Under the pieces are notes generated by a model. The model saw only the letters and a list, made by a program, of their open reading frames with translations, had not been told where the DNA came from and did not search any database. From Oscillospiraceae bacterium (GTDB lineage Bacteria > Bacillota > Clostridia > Oscillospirales > Ruminococcaceae): a DNA stretch of 64,000 nt. Both the position numbers and the translations under genes were made by a program. Positions 51,734 through 60,158 of the stretch are shown in pieces. The DNA is taken from the NCBI GenBank assembly GCA_019423755.1, contig JAHZAU010000001.1:52566-116565 (forward strand), given 5' to 3'. Each line of letters starts with the position of its first letter. The stretch's first letter is position 1.

Positions 51734-52561
51734 ATGTCCGATTACGAAAACGCGCTGGAATGTGTCCGGCTCATCCAGTCCAAAACCGCCTTCCGTCCCC
51801 GCATCGCTATCGTCCTGGGCTCCGGCCTGGGCGACCTGGCCGACCAGCTGGAGGACGCCTGCTCCATCCCCTACCAGGAGCTGCCGCATTTTGCTGTCTC
51901 CACCGCCCCCGGCCATAAGGGCCGTCTGGTGCTGGGCCGTCTCTGCGGCCGGGAGGTCCTCTGCATGCAGGGCCGCCTGCATCTGTACGAAGGCTACCCC
52001 ATCCAGCAGGTGGTCTTCCCCATCCGGGTCATGAAGCTGCTGGGCATCCAGACCCTGATCCTCACCAACGCTGCCGGCGGGGTGGACCTGTCCTACACCC
52101 CCGGGGACCTGATGCTCCTTTCCGACCACATCAACTTCATGGGCCAGAACCCGCTGACCGGCCCCAACGACGAGCGCTTCGGCCCCCGCTTCCACGACAT
52201 GGGCTCCATCTACAACCCCGAACTGCGCAAGCTGGCCCACCAAGCCGCCGGGGAGCTGGGCTTTTCCCTGCATGAGGGCGTCTATCTGGGCTATATGGGC
52301 CCCTCCTACGAGACCCCGGCGGAGATCCGCGCCTTCCGCCTGCTGGGCGCCAACGCTGTGGGGATGTCCACCGTCCCGGAGGCCATCGCCGCCAACCACT
52401 GCGACATGGACATCCTGGCCATCTCCTGCATCACCAACATGGCCGCCGGCATCCTGCCGGAAAAACTGGACGAAAACCACGTCATCGAGGTGGCAAACAA
52501 GGTAGGCGCGCGCTTCCAGGCGCTGGTCCGCCGCATCCTGGAGCTGCTGCCCCAGGCTTAG
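51734..52561 (+). CDS. punA: Purine nucleoside phosphorylase (PunA type)
   Basis: It splits purine nucleosides with phosphate into base and ribose 1-phosphate. The 275-residue trimeric-type enzyme has 'VLGSGLGDLA', phosphate-binding 'APGHKGRLV', 'TNAAGGVD', 'YMGPSYETPAE', 'NAVGMSTVPEAIAANH' and 'ISCITNMAAG'. ATG 51734 has GGGAGGG upstream. It could use nucleosides released by the secreted 5'-nucleotidase. Confidence 0.96.
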   Translation: MSDYENALECVRLIQSKTAFRPRIAIVLGSGLGDLADQLEDACSIPYQELPHFAVSTAPGHKGRLVLGRLCGREVLCMQGRLHLYEGYPIQQVVFPIRVMKLLGIQTLILTNAAGGVDLSYTPGDLMLLSDHINFMGQNPLTGPNDERFGPRFHDMGSIYNPELRKLAHQAAGELGFSLHEGVYLGYMGPSYETPAEIRAFRLLGANAVGMSTVPEAIAANHCDMDILAISCITNMAAGILPEKLDENHVIEVANKVGARFQALVRRILELLPQA

Positions 52562-52594
52562 CCGTCCCCGACCGGTTTTCCCGAAAAAACGCAG

Positions 52595-52634
52595 AAAAAA
52601 GCTCCCTTCGCCGTGTAGGCCGAGGGGAGCTTTT
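52595..52634. terminator. Bidirectional terminator
   Basis: AAAAAAGCTCCC…GGGGAGCTTTT between convergent punA and the EEP gene. Confidence 0.85.
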
Positions 52635-52644
52635 CGTTTTCCGG

Positions 52645-53514
52645 TTATTGGGCTGCGGACTTCTGCTTCAGGGAATCCAGGTAGGACTGCTTGAAGCGCA
52701 GGGTCGCCACAATGGGGAAATGGTCGGAGGGATACTGCCCGTCAAAGCTGCTGGTATCCACCTTGGCATCCACCACCTCAAACTCATCGGAAACAAAGAT
52801 GTAGTCGATGGGCTTGGCATTGGCTTTGAGTTTGCCCTTAAAGCCGTGGTAGGTGTTGCCGGTCATCTCGCCGATGACGTCGTAGATGTTCTGCAGGTGG
52901 ACGGTGCCGTTTTTGTTGAGATACTGGCGCAGGTACCGGACCGCGCAGCTGGATGGGGAGGCGTTAAAGTCTCCCATGACGATGGACGGCAGCGGTTCCT
53001 GCTGGTTGAGGCGCTCGATCTCCTCGAGGATCATCTTGACCCCCAGCTTCCGGGCCAGGAAACAGATGTGGTCAAAGTGGGTGTTAAACACCCGGGCCCG
53101 GGCGCCGCTGCTTTTGAGCCGCACTTCCGCCACGGTGAAGATCCGCGGGAAGGCGGCAAAATAGGCGCGGGAGGGATGGTCCGGTTTTTTGGAGATCCAG
53201 ACGGTGCGGCAGCTGAGCAGCTGCACCTCCTCGTTTCGCAGGATGATGTCGGAATGTTCGTCGTTTTTCGGCTTGGCGCCGTTGAGCCGGCCCTTGCCGA
53301 AGATGCTGTATCCTTCCAGAAGCTGGCCCAGGTCCCGCCGCATCTGGGGCAGCGATTCCTGTACGCCGATGATCTGCGCGCCGGAGTCCTGGATCAAGCG
53401 GGCGGCCAGGTCTTTGCGGCTTTCCCAGCGGTTCTTTCTCTGAGGGCCGAAATCCCGCCGCAGATTAAAGGAGATCACCTTGATCTGTTCGCCGGCAATG
53501 GCATGTGTTGCCAT
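52645..53514 (-). CDS. Endonuclease/exonuclease/phosphatase family protein
   Basis: This 289-residue EEP-fold hydrolase has metal/catalytic motifs 'FNLRRD', 'IIGVQES', 'NTHFDH', 'VMGDFNASP', 'DYIFVS' and 'SDHFPIVA'. No signal peptide is present, so it is cytoplasmic. Substrates in the family range from DNA to phospholipids and inositol phosphates. ATG 53514 follows AGAAAGAGG; a GTG three codons upstream is too close to that site. Confidence 0.9.
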   Translation of the reverse strand: MATHAIAGEQIKVISFNLRRDFGPQRKNRWESRKDLAARLIQDSGAQIIGVQESLPQMRRDLGQLLEGYSIFGKGRLNGAKPKNDEHSDIILRNEEVQLLSCRTVWISKKPDHPSRAYFAAFPRIFTVAEVRLKSSGARARVFNTHFDHICFLARKLGVKMILEEIERLNQQEPLPSIVMGDFNASPSSCAVRYLRQYLNKNGTVHLQNIYDVIGEMTGNTYHGFKGKLKANAKPIDYIFVSDEFEVVDAKVDTSSFDGQYPSDHFPIVATLRFKQSYLDSLKQKSAAQ

Positions 53515-53687
53515 GGGACCCACCTCTTTCTTGCATCAAAATCACAAAACCGGAAGAAAGCGGCTCGCTTCCTTCCGATTTTATTATACCCTCTTTTTGC
53601 CGGGAAAGGAATCCCACCCGGCTTTCATCCGACAAAAATCAAAAATATTTTTCCCTTCTGCACAAAACCGCGCCTGGTTTTTTGACA

Positions 53688-54890
53688 TTATCTTGTGGGA
53701 GAGCCTTGCCGCATCTCGGCCCGCACCGAAAGCGGCACCGAGGTGAGGATGGTGTCGGTCAGGCGGTCCACCGTCCAGGTGATGCGTCCCCCGTCCGGGC
53801 AGCAGGCGTCCTGGCGAAGCACGGGGCCGCTCTCCCCCATCTCCCACACGGCGTAATCCACCGGCAGGCGGGCCGCCGTGGGGCGGTACCAGGTCAGGCG
53901 GGCGGTCCCGGGAAGGGCGTCCTGGTGGGCAAAGGAAAGGACCTCCTGCCCGCGGCCCAGCGTCCCCTCCCAGCCCGCGGTCACGCTGCTGCCGGTATAT
54001 ACCCGGGTGTCGAACCAATCCAGCCCCTTGCGGCCGGGCAGATCATCCAGGTCAAATTCCCACTGGTAGCCGTCCCCGCGCAGCACCAGCGTCTTGTCCG
54101 GGTAGGTACGGGCCGCCTCCCGGAACACCTCCCCGCTGACCAGGTACTGGGTGCTGGTGTTGAGCACGATCTGGGGGCCGCTGCTGGCCTGGGCCCGCTG
54201 GCGAAATTCCCCTAAAGTAAACAGGACATTGGCGTCCCAGCCCAGGGTCTGCCCGCTGGGGACCGAGCGGATCAGCCCGGCGGTGTCCTCCTCCCAGATG
54301 GGCTGGCTGGTGAGCAGGTAGTCGCCGCCCTGCTCCAGGTCGAAGGTGACAAAGCCTTCCTCCTCGCCGGGAGCCTCCGCCGTCAGGGTCAGCTTGTTGT
54401 CCGGCTGCACCTGGTAGACGAAGATGGTCTCCCCCGGGTCGGGCAGCAGACAGCGCACCCGAAGCTGCGCTCCGCCCAGCGGGAGCGGCCCGGCGTGCTC
54501 GAAACTCAAACCCTGGTAGCTGCCCAGGCGGTAGCTTTCCTCCAACTCCGGGAAGCGGGCGTCAATGTCGCCGTAGGGGCACCAGTCCTCCGCTTCGCCC
54601 TCCGCCTGGGGCTGGAAGATCCACTGCATCAGCAGCTGGTCCTGCTGCTGTACCCCGATGCGCAGCAGGCCCTCCGCCTGGGAAAAGGCCCGGCTGTCCA
54701 GGGTCAGAGGGGCGGCGTAGTTTTCCACCGTCACCCCGGCGGAAAGGGTCCCTTCGTCCAGCCAGAGGCCCTCCCCCGCCCAGACGGTCTCCGCCGCCGG
54801 CAATTCCTCGGCCTGGGCAGGCATGGGCGCCAGCATCAGGCAGAGCGCCGCTAAAGCCCCGGCAAACAGGCGTTTTCGGCTGTTTTTCAT
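53688..54890 (-). CDS. Exported protein of the blaI–M56 operon
   Basis: This 400-residue protein has a Sec signal peptide (basic start 'MKNSRKR', cleaved near AQA, residue about 27). The mature part is acidic and beta-rich, without a domain I recognise. The ATG at 54890 overlaps the stop of the M56 gene (ATGA), so it is co-translated with it. It is likely a target or accessory of the BlaI/M56 system. Which stress it responds to is not visible. Confidence 0.8.
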   Translation of the reverse strand: MKNSRKRLFAGALAALCLMLAPMPAQAEELPAAETVWAGEGLWLDEGTLSAGVTVENYAAPLTLDSRAFSQAEGLLRIGVQQQDQLLMQWIFQPQAEGEAEDWCPYGDIDARFPELEESYRLGSYQGLSFEHAGPLPLGGAQLRVRCLLPDPGETIFVYQVQPDNKLTLTAEAPGEEEGFVTFDLEQGGDYLLTSQPIWEEDTAGLIRSVPSGQTLGWDANVLFTLGEFRQRAQASSGPQIVLNTSTQYLVSGEVFREAARTYPDKTLVLRGDGYQWEFDLDDLPGRKGLDWFDTRVYTGSSVTAGWEGTLGRGQEVLSFAHQDALPGTARLTWYRPTAARLPVDYAVWEMGESGPVLRQDACCPDGGRITWTVDRLTDTILTSVPLSVRAEMRQGSPTR

Positions 54891-56716
54891 CTCGCTTCCC
54901 CCTCTCCGTTGTCCCACTCCTGCGGCAGGTCGGAGAGGGTGTAGGTCACCGTCATAGAAACCGACGCGTGCAGCGGGTCCTGATAGATGCGGGCGGTGAC
55001 CTGGGTGGCGTCTTGGCCGGAGCGGGTCTCCAACACCGCCGAATGGACCGGCGACGCCCAGGACGGGTCGTACCGATAGCAGCCGCTTTGGGCGTCGAAC
55101 AGGTCCGGGTCAAAGTCGTACCGGAAATCTTCCAGCCCGAAGAACAGCTTCGCCGCCTGGCGCACCTCCTCCTGGGGGATGGCGGTGTCCGACGGGTCGC
55201 CGCCCTGCTGCACCCGCCGCAGGTAGCACTGCTCCACGCAGAAGGCCGCCACCTGGCTTTCCGGCAGCTGGCCTTCCTCCTCCAAACCGGTGACCAAGCC
55301 GTAACGGTGCAGCGATTCCACCAGCTGCGCCGCCGGGTCGTGCTCCTCCGCCAGGGACATACGGCTTTGGAAGTCGCCTTTTCCCTCCAATCCCGCCAGC
55401 CAGATGCCGTCCTCGTCACTCCGCCGGAAGGTGGCCATAAGGCGCAGCTTGCCGCCGCCCAGCGTCACCCCTTCCAGGTCGCAGTAGGCCAGTTCCTCCG
55501 ACTGGGGGTAGAGCTTCCAGCTGCGCACCAGCACCGGCTGGTCCTCCACCCACTGGTACAGCGGCAGAAGGGCCACGTCCGGGTCCTGGGTCAGGGAAAG
55601 CAGCTCGATGGGGTTCTGGTTGTCCAGCACCCAGGCCAGCTCCTCGGCCAGGCCGCGGAAATCGTCCCCGGCCTGCTGGCTCACCGGGTAGCGCTGCAGG
55701 TAAAAGCCGTCCGAAGGCACCGGGTTGGTGGTGATGCTCACCCCCAAGGCCAGCACCGCCAACATCAGCAGGGCAGTCTGCACCCGGCCCATTTTGTGGA
55801 AGCGGATGATGCCATAGATGCGGCTTTTCAGGGCGGTCTCCCCAAAGCCCAGGTAACCGCCCCAGTCCGCCTGCTGGGCGCTCACTTCCAGAAGCGTCTG
55901 GGCGTAACCGGCCTTTTCCCCCTCGCCCAGCACCGAAAGCACCGCCTCGTCGCAGGAGCGTTCCAGCTCCTGGGTGAGGATACGGCAGCAGAACCACACA
56001 AAGGGATTGAACCAATGCACCGCGCAGGCCAGCTGGAACAGCAGCCGGAACACCACGTCCAGGCGGCGGATGTGGACCAGTTCGTGTGTATAAATATGCA
56101 CAAGTTGGCTGTCCGTCCAGGGCTGGGAGCGGCGGGGCAGATAGATGCGCGGCCGCAGCACCCCGCAGGTGACGGCGGTATTCAGCCCGGGGGCGGATTC
56201 CACCCGGACCGGGCGCCGCACCCCGACCCTTCGGCGGCAATCTTCCAGCACCGCATCCTCCCGCACCAGGCAGGCAAAGCGCATTTTATACCGGAAACGC
56301 CACCCGACCAATGTCCGCCACAGAAGGACAGCCGCCGCTCCCACCAGCCACACCCTTGCCGCCACCGGCAGCAGGGCGCTCCAATCGAAGGTCTGGGCCT
56401 GCCAGGCGGAAGCCGCCGGGTCGTACCGGACAAATTCCATGGACACCAGCGCCCCGCCGCTGGACGGGCTCACCGGGCCGCCGGTCAGGTTAAAGACGCT
56501 GACCACCGCCGGCAGCGACACCGGCACCAGCAGCCGGAACACCACCACGCCCCACAGCAGGTAGGTGAAGCTCACCGGCAGCCGCTTGCCAAAAGGCAGA
56601 CGCAGCAACAAAAGCACCCCCGCCGCTAAGGTGGCAGAGATGCTCATGTTCAGTACGGATGCAAACAGACGGGGCAGCATCAGCCAGCCCGAAAGATCAG
56701 CAACCAGTCCGCTCAT
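54887..56716 (-). CDS. BlaR1-like M56 membrane metalloprotease
   Basis: This 609-residue protein has an N-terminal membrane bundle (helices within about 1–130) and an M56 zinc protease with 'HIYTHELVHIRR' (HExxH type) and a downstream 'ELERSCDEAVL' glutamate. A further membrane helix near residue 310 is followed by an extracellular domain of about 280 residues that does not look like the penicillin-binding sensor of BlaR1/MecR1. The start overlaps blaI by 20 bases. It is expected to cleave or release BlaI on signal. Confidence 0.9.
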   Translation of the reverse strand: MSGLVADLSGWLMLPRLFASVLNMSISATLAAGVLLLLRLPFGKRLPVSFTYLLWGVVVFRLLVPVSLPAVVSVFNLTGGPVSPSSGGALVSMEFVRYDPAASAWQAQTFDWSALLPVAARVWLVGAAAVLLWRTLVGWRFRYKMRFACLVREDAVLEDCRRRVGVRRPVRVESAPGLNTAVTCGVLRPRIYLPRRSQPWTDSQLVHIYTHELVHIRRLDVVFRLLFQLACAVHWFNPFVWFCCRILTQELERSCDEAVLSVLGEGEKAGYAQTLLEVSAQQADWGGYLGFGETALKSRIYGIIRFHKMGRVQTALLMLAVLALGVSITTNPVPSDGFYLQRYPVSQQAGDDFRGLAEELAWVLDNQNPIELLSLTQDPDVALLPLYQWVEDQPVLVRSWKLYPQSEELAYCDLEGVTLGGGKLRLMATFRRSDEDGIWLAGLEGKGDFQSRMSLAEEHDPAAQLVESLHRYGLVTGLEEEGQLPESQVAAFCVEQCYLRRVQQGGDPSDTAIPQEEVRQAAKLFFGLEDFRYDFDPDLFDAQSGCYRYDPSWASPVHSAVLETRSGQDATQVTARIYQDPLHASVSMTVTYTLSDLPQEWDNGEGEAR

Positions 56717-57098
56717 CGGCGGTATCCTGTTTCAGCTGGGCCACAGCCTGACGCAGCTCCTCCCGCTCCTGCTGGGACAAACGCTCGCTCTGCAGGAAAG
56801 CGGTCATAAAGGCCTGGACCGAACCGCCGAAGATGCGGTCCATCAGGCTGTCCACCTCGGCGCGCTGGACCTCCTCGCGGCTCACCAGCGGCACCACATA
56901 GAACCCCGGGTCCTCCCGGCGGATGGCGCCGCGGTCGATGAGGCGTTTCAGCACCGTGTAGGTGGTGTTTTTCTTCCAATCAAATTCCGCCCCGGCAAAG
57001 GCCGTCAGGTCGGTGGCTTGCAGGCGTCCGTGCGCCCAAATGTATTCCATCAGCGGATATTCCGCATCGGAGATCTTTACCGTCTTGCCGGACTTCAT
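56697..57098 (-). CDS. BlaI/MecI-type repressor
   Basis: This 133-residue winged-helix repressor has 'ISDAEYPLMEYIWAHG', 'NTTYTVLKRLIDRGAI' (recognition helix) and a C-terminal dimerisation helix. It binds its own operon promoter and is cleaved after activation of the adjacent M56 protease. ATG 57098 has GGAGGA at good spacing; an ATG 8 codons earlier does not. Confidence 0.92.
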   Translation of the reverse strand: MKSGKTVKISDAEYPLMEYIWAHGRLQATDLTAFAGAEFDWKKNTTYTVLKRLIDRGAIRREDPGFYVVPLVSREEVQRAEVDSLMDRIFGGSVQAFMTAFLQSERLSQQEREELRQAVAQLKQDTADERTGC

Positions 57099-57146
57099 GG
57101 TCCATTTCCTCCTCCGGGCCAAAACGCCCGTTTTATTCTAGTCATC

Positions 57147-57175
57147 ATTCTACCAAATTCGTTTGAAATAGTCAA
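57147..57175 (-). promoter_or_regulatory. Promoter of the blaI–M56 operon
   Basis: Minus strand: TTGACT (57170–57175), 17 bases, TAGAAT (57147–57152). The sequence TAGTCA repeats at 57139 and 57169 and might take part in repressor binding. Confidence 0.65.
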
Positions 57176-57299
57176 GATTCGACTTTTGAAAATGCATAAA
57201 ACATCTTCGTCAAACTGTATAAATTTGGCACCTCCCCCCCGTTTTTTATGCAAGTTTTACGTATTATTATCCAGACTCAAATATTACATCCGTTTCCAG

Positions 57300-57328
57300 T
57301 TGACGCAATCTCTGATTTTTTATATTAT
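57300..57328 (+). promoter_or_regulatory. Promoter of the beta-helix surface protein
   Basis: TTGACG (57300–57305), 17 bases, TATTAT (57323–57328). The surrounding 57180–57400 region is clearly AT-rich and holds no gene. Confidence 0.65.
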
Positions 57329-57403
57329 ATGGTTGTCTTGCGGTGTATTTTGTATTTAAAAATGCACCCCCAAGGAACTTTTGCATTAGAGAGAGGTATG
57401 ATT

Positions 57404-59623
57404 ATGAAAGCATCTTGGAAGAAACTGCTTTCCTGCGCGCTGTGCGCTGCTCTGATCCTGAATATGAGCACCGTGCTGGCGTTTGCAGAAGAGCAGCCCG
57501 GTGAATCCGGCGGTGAACCCTCCATCGTGACCGGTGAAGAGTCCAATGGAGACCCCAATGGAGACCCCAATGGAGACCCCAATAAGGACCCCAATAAGGA
57601 CCCCAATGGAGACCCCAATAAGGACCCCAATAAGGACCCCAATGGAGACCCCAATAAGGACCCCAATGGAGACCCCAATGAGAACCCCGACGGCAGCAAC
57701 TCCACTCCCCTGGTTCCCCTCGAGCCCCCGGTAACCGTTCCTCCCATGGAACTGACCCCAGCTGCTCCTGGCGTGATGCCGATGAGTAATGGTATTGCAT
57801 CTACAGAGAACGAGTTAACGGATGCCATCGCCAATGCTTCCAATGGTGATACCATTACTCTGACCGCTGATATTTCCCTGACTTCTCCCCTGGTTATTAA
57901 TAAGAGTGTTACCATTGATGGTGGAAACTTTAAGATTAGCGGAAACATCGCTGAAAATTTAATTACCGTTCAGAATACGACAGGTGCAGTCACTCTCAAA
58001 AACATGACCATTGATGCTGGCAGTAGCTGTAAATATGCTGTACACTTCTACAACGTAAGCGGCGGCGAATTGAAAAATGTAGCCATTTCTAGTGGTAGCG
58101 ATTATGCTGGCGTTTATGTAAATGGTTCTCAGGTAACCATTACCGGTGGCAGTATTTCTGTAAACAACAAATATGGCGCCATTGAAGTAGGTAACGGCAG
58201 TGGCGTTGCTGCACAGCCCAAATTGACTGTTAGCGGTGTAACCACCAGCGGTCGCCCTCTGGTTTATGTTGATAAGGACAGTCTCAATAACGCTGGAGTC
58301 TCTGATGCTAAATCCTATCTTGACGAAATTGGTGTCAGCGCTAAAATCGGCCTGGTTGATACTGAGGGAAATTACTGCCTGACCAACGACATGAGCTTCC
58401 ATACAGAAGAAGCTGCTGTAAAGGGTCTGCCTTACGCCCGGTTTGCAGACGCTCTGGCTGCTGCTTCCTCCAATGATACCATTGAGCTGCGCAAAGATAT
58501 CAGCACAGAAGGTATCGTCATCAACAAGAGCAACATTACAGTCGAAGGCAATGACTACTCTATTACCCCCGCCAGTACCACTACTTCCGGTACCAGCAAC
58601 TCCTTGGTTCTGGTAACCGCAAATAATGTTACCTTGAAAAATGTAACGGTGGATACCACTACTGCTCCTTATGATAAGGATTCCAAGAATGGCATCAAGC
58701 ACCCCATTCAGTTCTATTGCACTACTGGCGGTACTTTGAACAACGTTACCAGCAACGGCGGCAGCTACACTGCTTTGATGGTAAACGGTTCTGACGTAAC
58801 CGTAAACGGCGGCAGCTACACTCCCGCTACTGGTGCTTATGCTGTTATGGAATTTGGTATGGGTAGTGGAGTAACCACCATTCCGGAACTGACTGTAAAC
58901 GGTGTTACCAACCCCAATCCTAACGATATTCCTCCTCTGGTTTACCTCGATGCCACCACTATCAGTAGAATTGCAACCCAAGCTGGTATCAATAACTCTG
59001 CAGATGATGTTCTGGCTCACTTGCAGCAGAGTAACAAATTCGGCGGCGATCTGAAAAATGCTGTGGTAAGTGGCGGCAAAATCGTTATTATGGACGCCAC
59101 TCCTTCTACCCCGACTCCCACTCCCGACCCGGAAGAGGACACCCGTCCTTCCCGCCCCTCCAGTGAGTCCGGCGAAAGCAACTCCGGCCGCGACGAGCGC
59201 ACCCCCGCTCAGGTGGAGAACGACTTCTGGAAACGCGCGCTGAGCAAGATCCGCTCCGCTAAGGACGGCAGCTCTGTACGCCTCTTCCTCGGCATTTACG
59301 ACGAGATCCCCTCTGACATCATCAACGCCATCCGCGAAGGCGACCTGACCGTTACCTTCTACAACCGCGATGGCCTGGAAGTGACTGTGGACGGCTCCAA
59401 GCTGCCCAAGCTCTCCCCCAGCGCTACCCTGGCTGTGAAGGAACTGGGCCAGTATGTCCTCGCTGCGGACGAGGTTTCCACCGAGACCGGCGCTTCCCAG
59501 TCCGGCAGCACCTCCAACGTCAAGGAGAACCCCTCCACCGGCGCGGAGAGCACCTTCCCTGCCGCTGCTCTGGCTGTGGCTTCCCTGCTGGGCGTGGCCG
59601 CTCTCTCCAAGAAAAAAGATTAG
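57404..59623 (+). CDS. Wall-anchored beta-helix surface protein with DPN repeats
   Basis: This 739-residue protein has a signal peptide (about 1–28, cleaved after AFA), then a 12-unit 'NGDP/NKDP' repeat (residues about 48–95), a Pro-rich linker, and two pectate-lyase-like beta-helix segments (about 125–330 and 340–560) rich in 'VTLKNVTVD'-type repeats. A Pro/Ser linker and a small alpha-beta domain follow, with a sorting signal at the end (NPSTG, hydrophobic stretch, KKKD). It would be linked to the wall by a sortase accepting NPxTG. The middle part has AT-rich codons unlike its neighbours. ATG 57404 is chosen by spacing from AGAGAGG. Confidence 0.87.
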   Translation: MKASWKKLLSCALCAALILNMSTVLAFAEEQPGESGGEPSIVTGEESNGDPNGDPNGDPNKDPNKDPNGDPNKDPNKDPNGDPNKDPNGDPNENPDGSNSTPLVPLEPPVTVPPMELTPAAPGVMPMSNGIASTENELTDAIANASNGDTITLTADISLTSPLVINKSVTIDGGNFKISGNIAENLITVQNTTGAVTLKNMTIDAGSSCKYAVHFYNVSGGELKNVAISSGSDYAGVYVNGSQVTITGGSISVNNKYGAIEVGNGSGVAAQPKLTVSGVTTSGRPLVYVDKDSLNNAGVSDAKSYLDEIGVSAKIGLVDTEGNYCLTNDMSFHTEEAAVKGLPYARFADALAAASSNDTIELRKDISTEGIVINKSNITVEGNDYSITPASTTTSGTSNSLVLVTANNVTLKNVTVDTTTAPYDKDSKNGIKHPIQFYCTTGGTLNNVTSNGGSYTALMVNGSDVTVNGGSYTPATGAYAVMEFGMGSGVTTIPELTVNGVTNPNPNDIPPLVYLDATTISRIATQAGINNSADDVLAHLQQSNKFGGDLKNAVVSGGKIVIMDATPSTPTPTPDPEEDTRPSRPSSESGESNSGRDERTPAQVENDFWKRALSKIRSAKDGSSVRLFLGIYDEIPSDIINAIREGDLTVTFYNRDGLEVTVDGSKLPKLSPSATLAVKELGQYVLAADEVSTETGASQSGSTSNVKENPSTGAESTFPAAALAVASLLGVAALSKKKD
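57545..57688 (+). repeat. 12-bp in-frame minisatellite
   Basis: There are twelve tandem 12-base units, mostly AATGGAGACCCC or AATAAGGACCCC, encoding N(G/K)DP. Unit number can change by slippage without loss of frame. Confidence 0.95.
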
Positions 59624-59638
59624 TTTTCCCTTCCTTTT

Positions 59639-59669
59639 GGGCGTGCCTTCGGGTGCGCCCACTTTTTTT
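59639..59669 (+). terminator. Terminator of the surface protein gene
   Basis: GGGCGTGCC-ttcg-GGTGCGCCC followed by a T run. Confidence 0.82.
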
Positions 59670-59784
59670 GTGTTTCGCCGCCGGGGTTTCGTAATTTTAT
59701 AACAATTCGCTACTTCGTTGGGAAAACATTGCAAAAGCGCGCGGCGCAAAATCCTTTCCCCTGAAAGAGCCCATTCCTTATTTT

Positions 59785-59802
59785 TCGTTAATATTATAAC
59801 AA
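59785..59802 (+). promoter_or_regulatory. Rex-like palindrome, repeat copy 2
   Basis: TCGTTAA-TATT-ATAACAA matches TTGTTAA-N4-TTAACAA at 12 of 14. Equivalent sites are at 59881–59898 and 59979–59996; copy 1 lacks one base. Confidence 0.5.
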
Positions 59803-59880
59803 TTTGATAGTTATGTTATAAATGATTCGAAAAGCGCACAGCGCAAAATCCTTCCCCGGAAAGAGTTCATTCTTTGTCTT

Positions 59881-59898
59881 TCGTTAATTTTATAACAA
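59881..59898 (+). promoter_or_regulatory. Rex-like palindrome, repeat copy 3
   Basis: TCGTTAA-TTTT-ATAACAA, 12 of 14 to the clostridial Rex consensus. Confidence 0.5.
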
Positions 59899-59978
59899 TT
59901 TGCTACTTCGTTGAGAAAACATTAGAAAGGCGCGCAGCGCCCAAATTCTTTCCCCTGAAAGAGCCCATTCCTTATTTT

Positions 59979-59996
59979 TCGTTAATATTATAACAA
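59979..59996 (+). promoter_or_regulatory. Rex-like palindrome, repeat copy 4
   Basis: TCGTTAA-TATT-ATAACAA, 12 of 14, about 60 bases upstream of the adhE -10 box. Confidence 0.5.
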
Positions 59997-60035
59997 TTTG
60001 ATAGTTATGTTATAAATGATTGGTGCTTCTGACGA

Positions 60036-60053
60036 TTGATAAATCTTTAACAA
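60036..60053 (+). promoter_or_regulatory. Rex operator within the adhE promoter
   Basis: TTGATAA-ATCT-TTAACAA matches the clostridial Rex consensus at 13 of 14. It covers the -35 box and most of the spacer, so Rex binding would block transcription. adhE is a classic Rex target. Confidence 0.8.
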
Positions 60054-60064
60054 CCGGATATAAT
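60036..60064 (+). promoter_or_regulatory. Promoter of adhE
   Basis: TTGATA (60036–60041), 17 bases, TATAAT (60059–60064). Confidence 0.85.
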
Positions 60065-60158
60065 GAAACCAGAACGGGAAAGCTTCCAGCAGGACCGTTC
60101 CTTTCAAAAGGTTGACAATCATTCGTTCTTTTGAACCACATAGATGGAGGTATTTTGT

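Larger units (their letters stand above)
59693..60026 (+). repeat. Tandem ~97-bp repeats upstream of adhE
   Basis: There are about 3.5 copies starting at 59693, 59790, 59886 and 59984 (periods 97, 96, 98). Copies 1 and 3 share 'CTACTTCGTTG', copies 2 and 4 share 'GATAGTTATGTTATAAATGATT', so the array is an A-B-A-B' pattern. Each copy begins at AAT(A/T)TTATAACAATT. No coding content is visible. Confidence 0.92.

Noticed and set aside
57545..57688. Direct repeats that could suggest a CRISPR array
   Set aside because: Units are 12 bases, in frame, with no spacers; they encode NGDP/NKDP.
59693..60026. 97-bp repeats as a CRISPR array or insertion sequence remnant
   Set aside because: No spacer/repeat alternation, no transposase and no target duplication; the units are contiguous.
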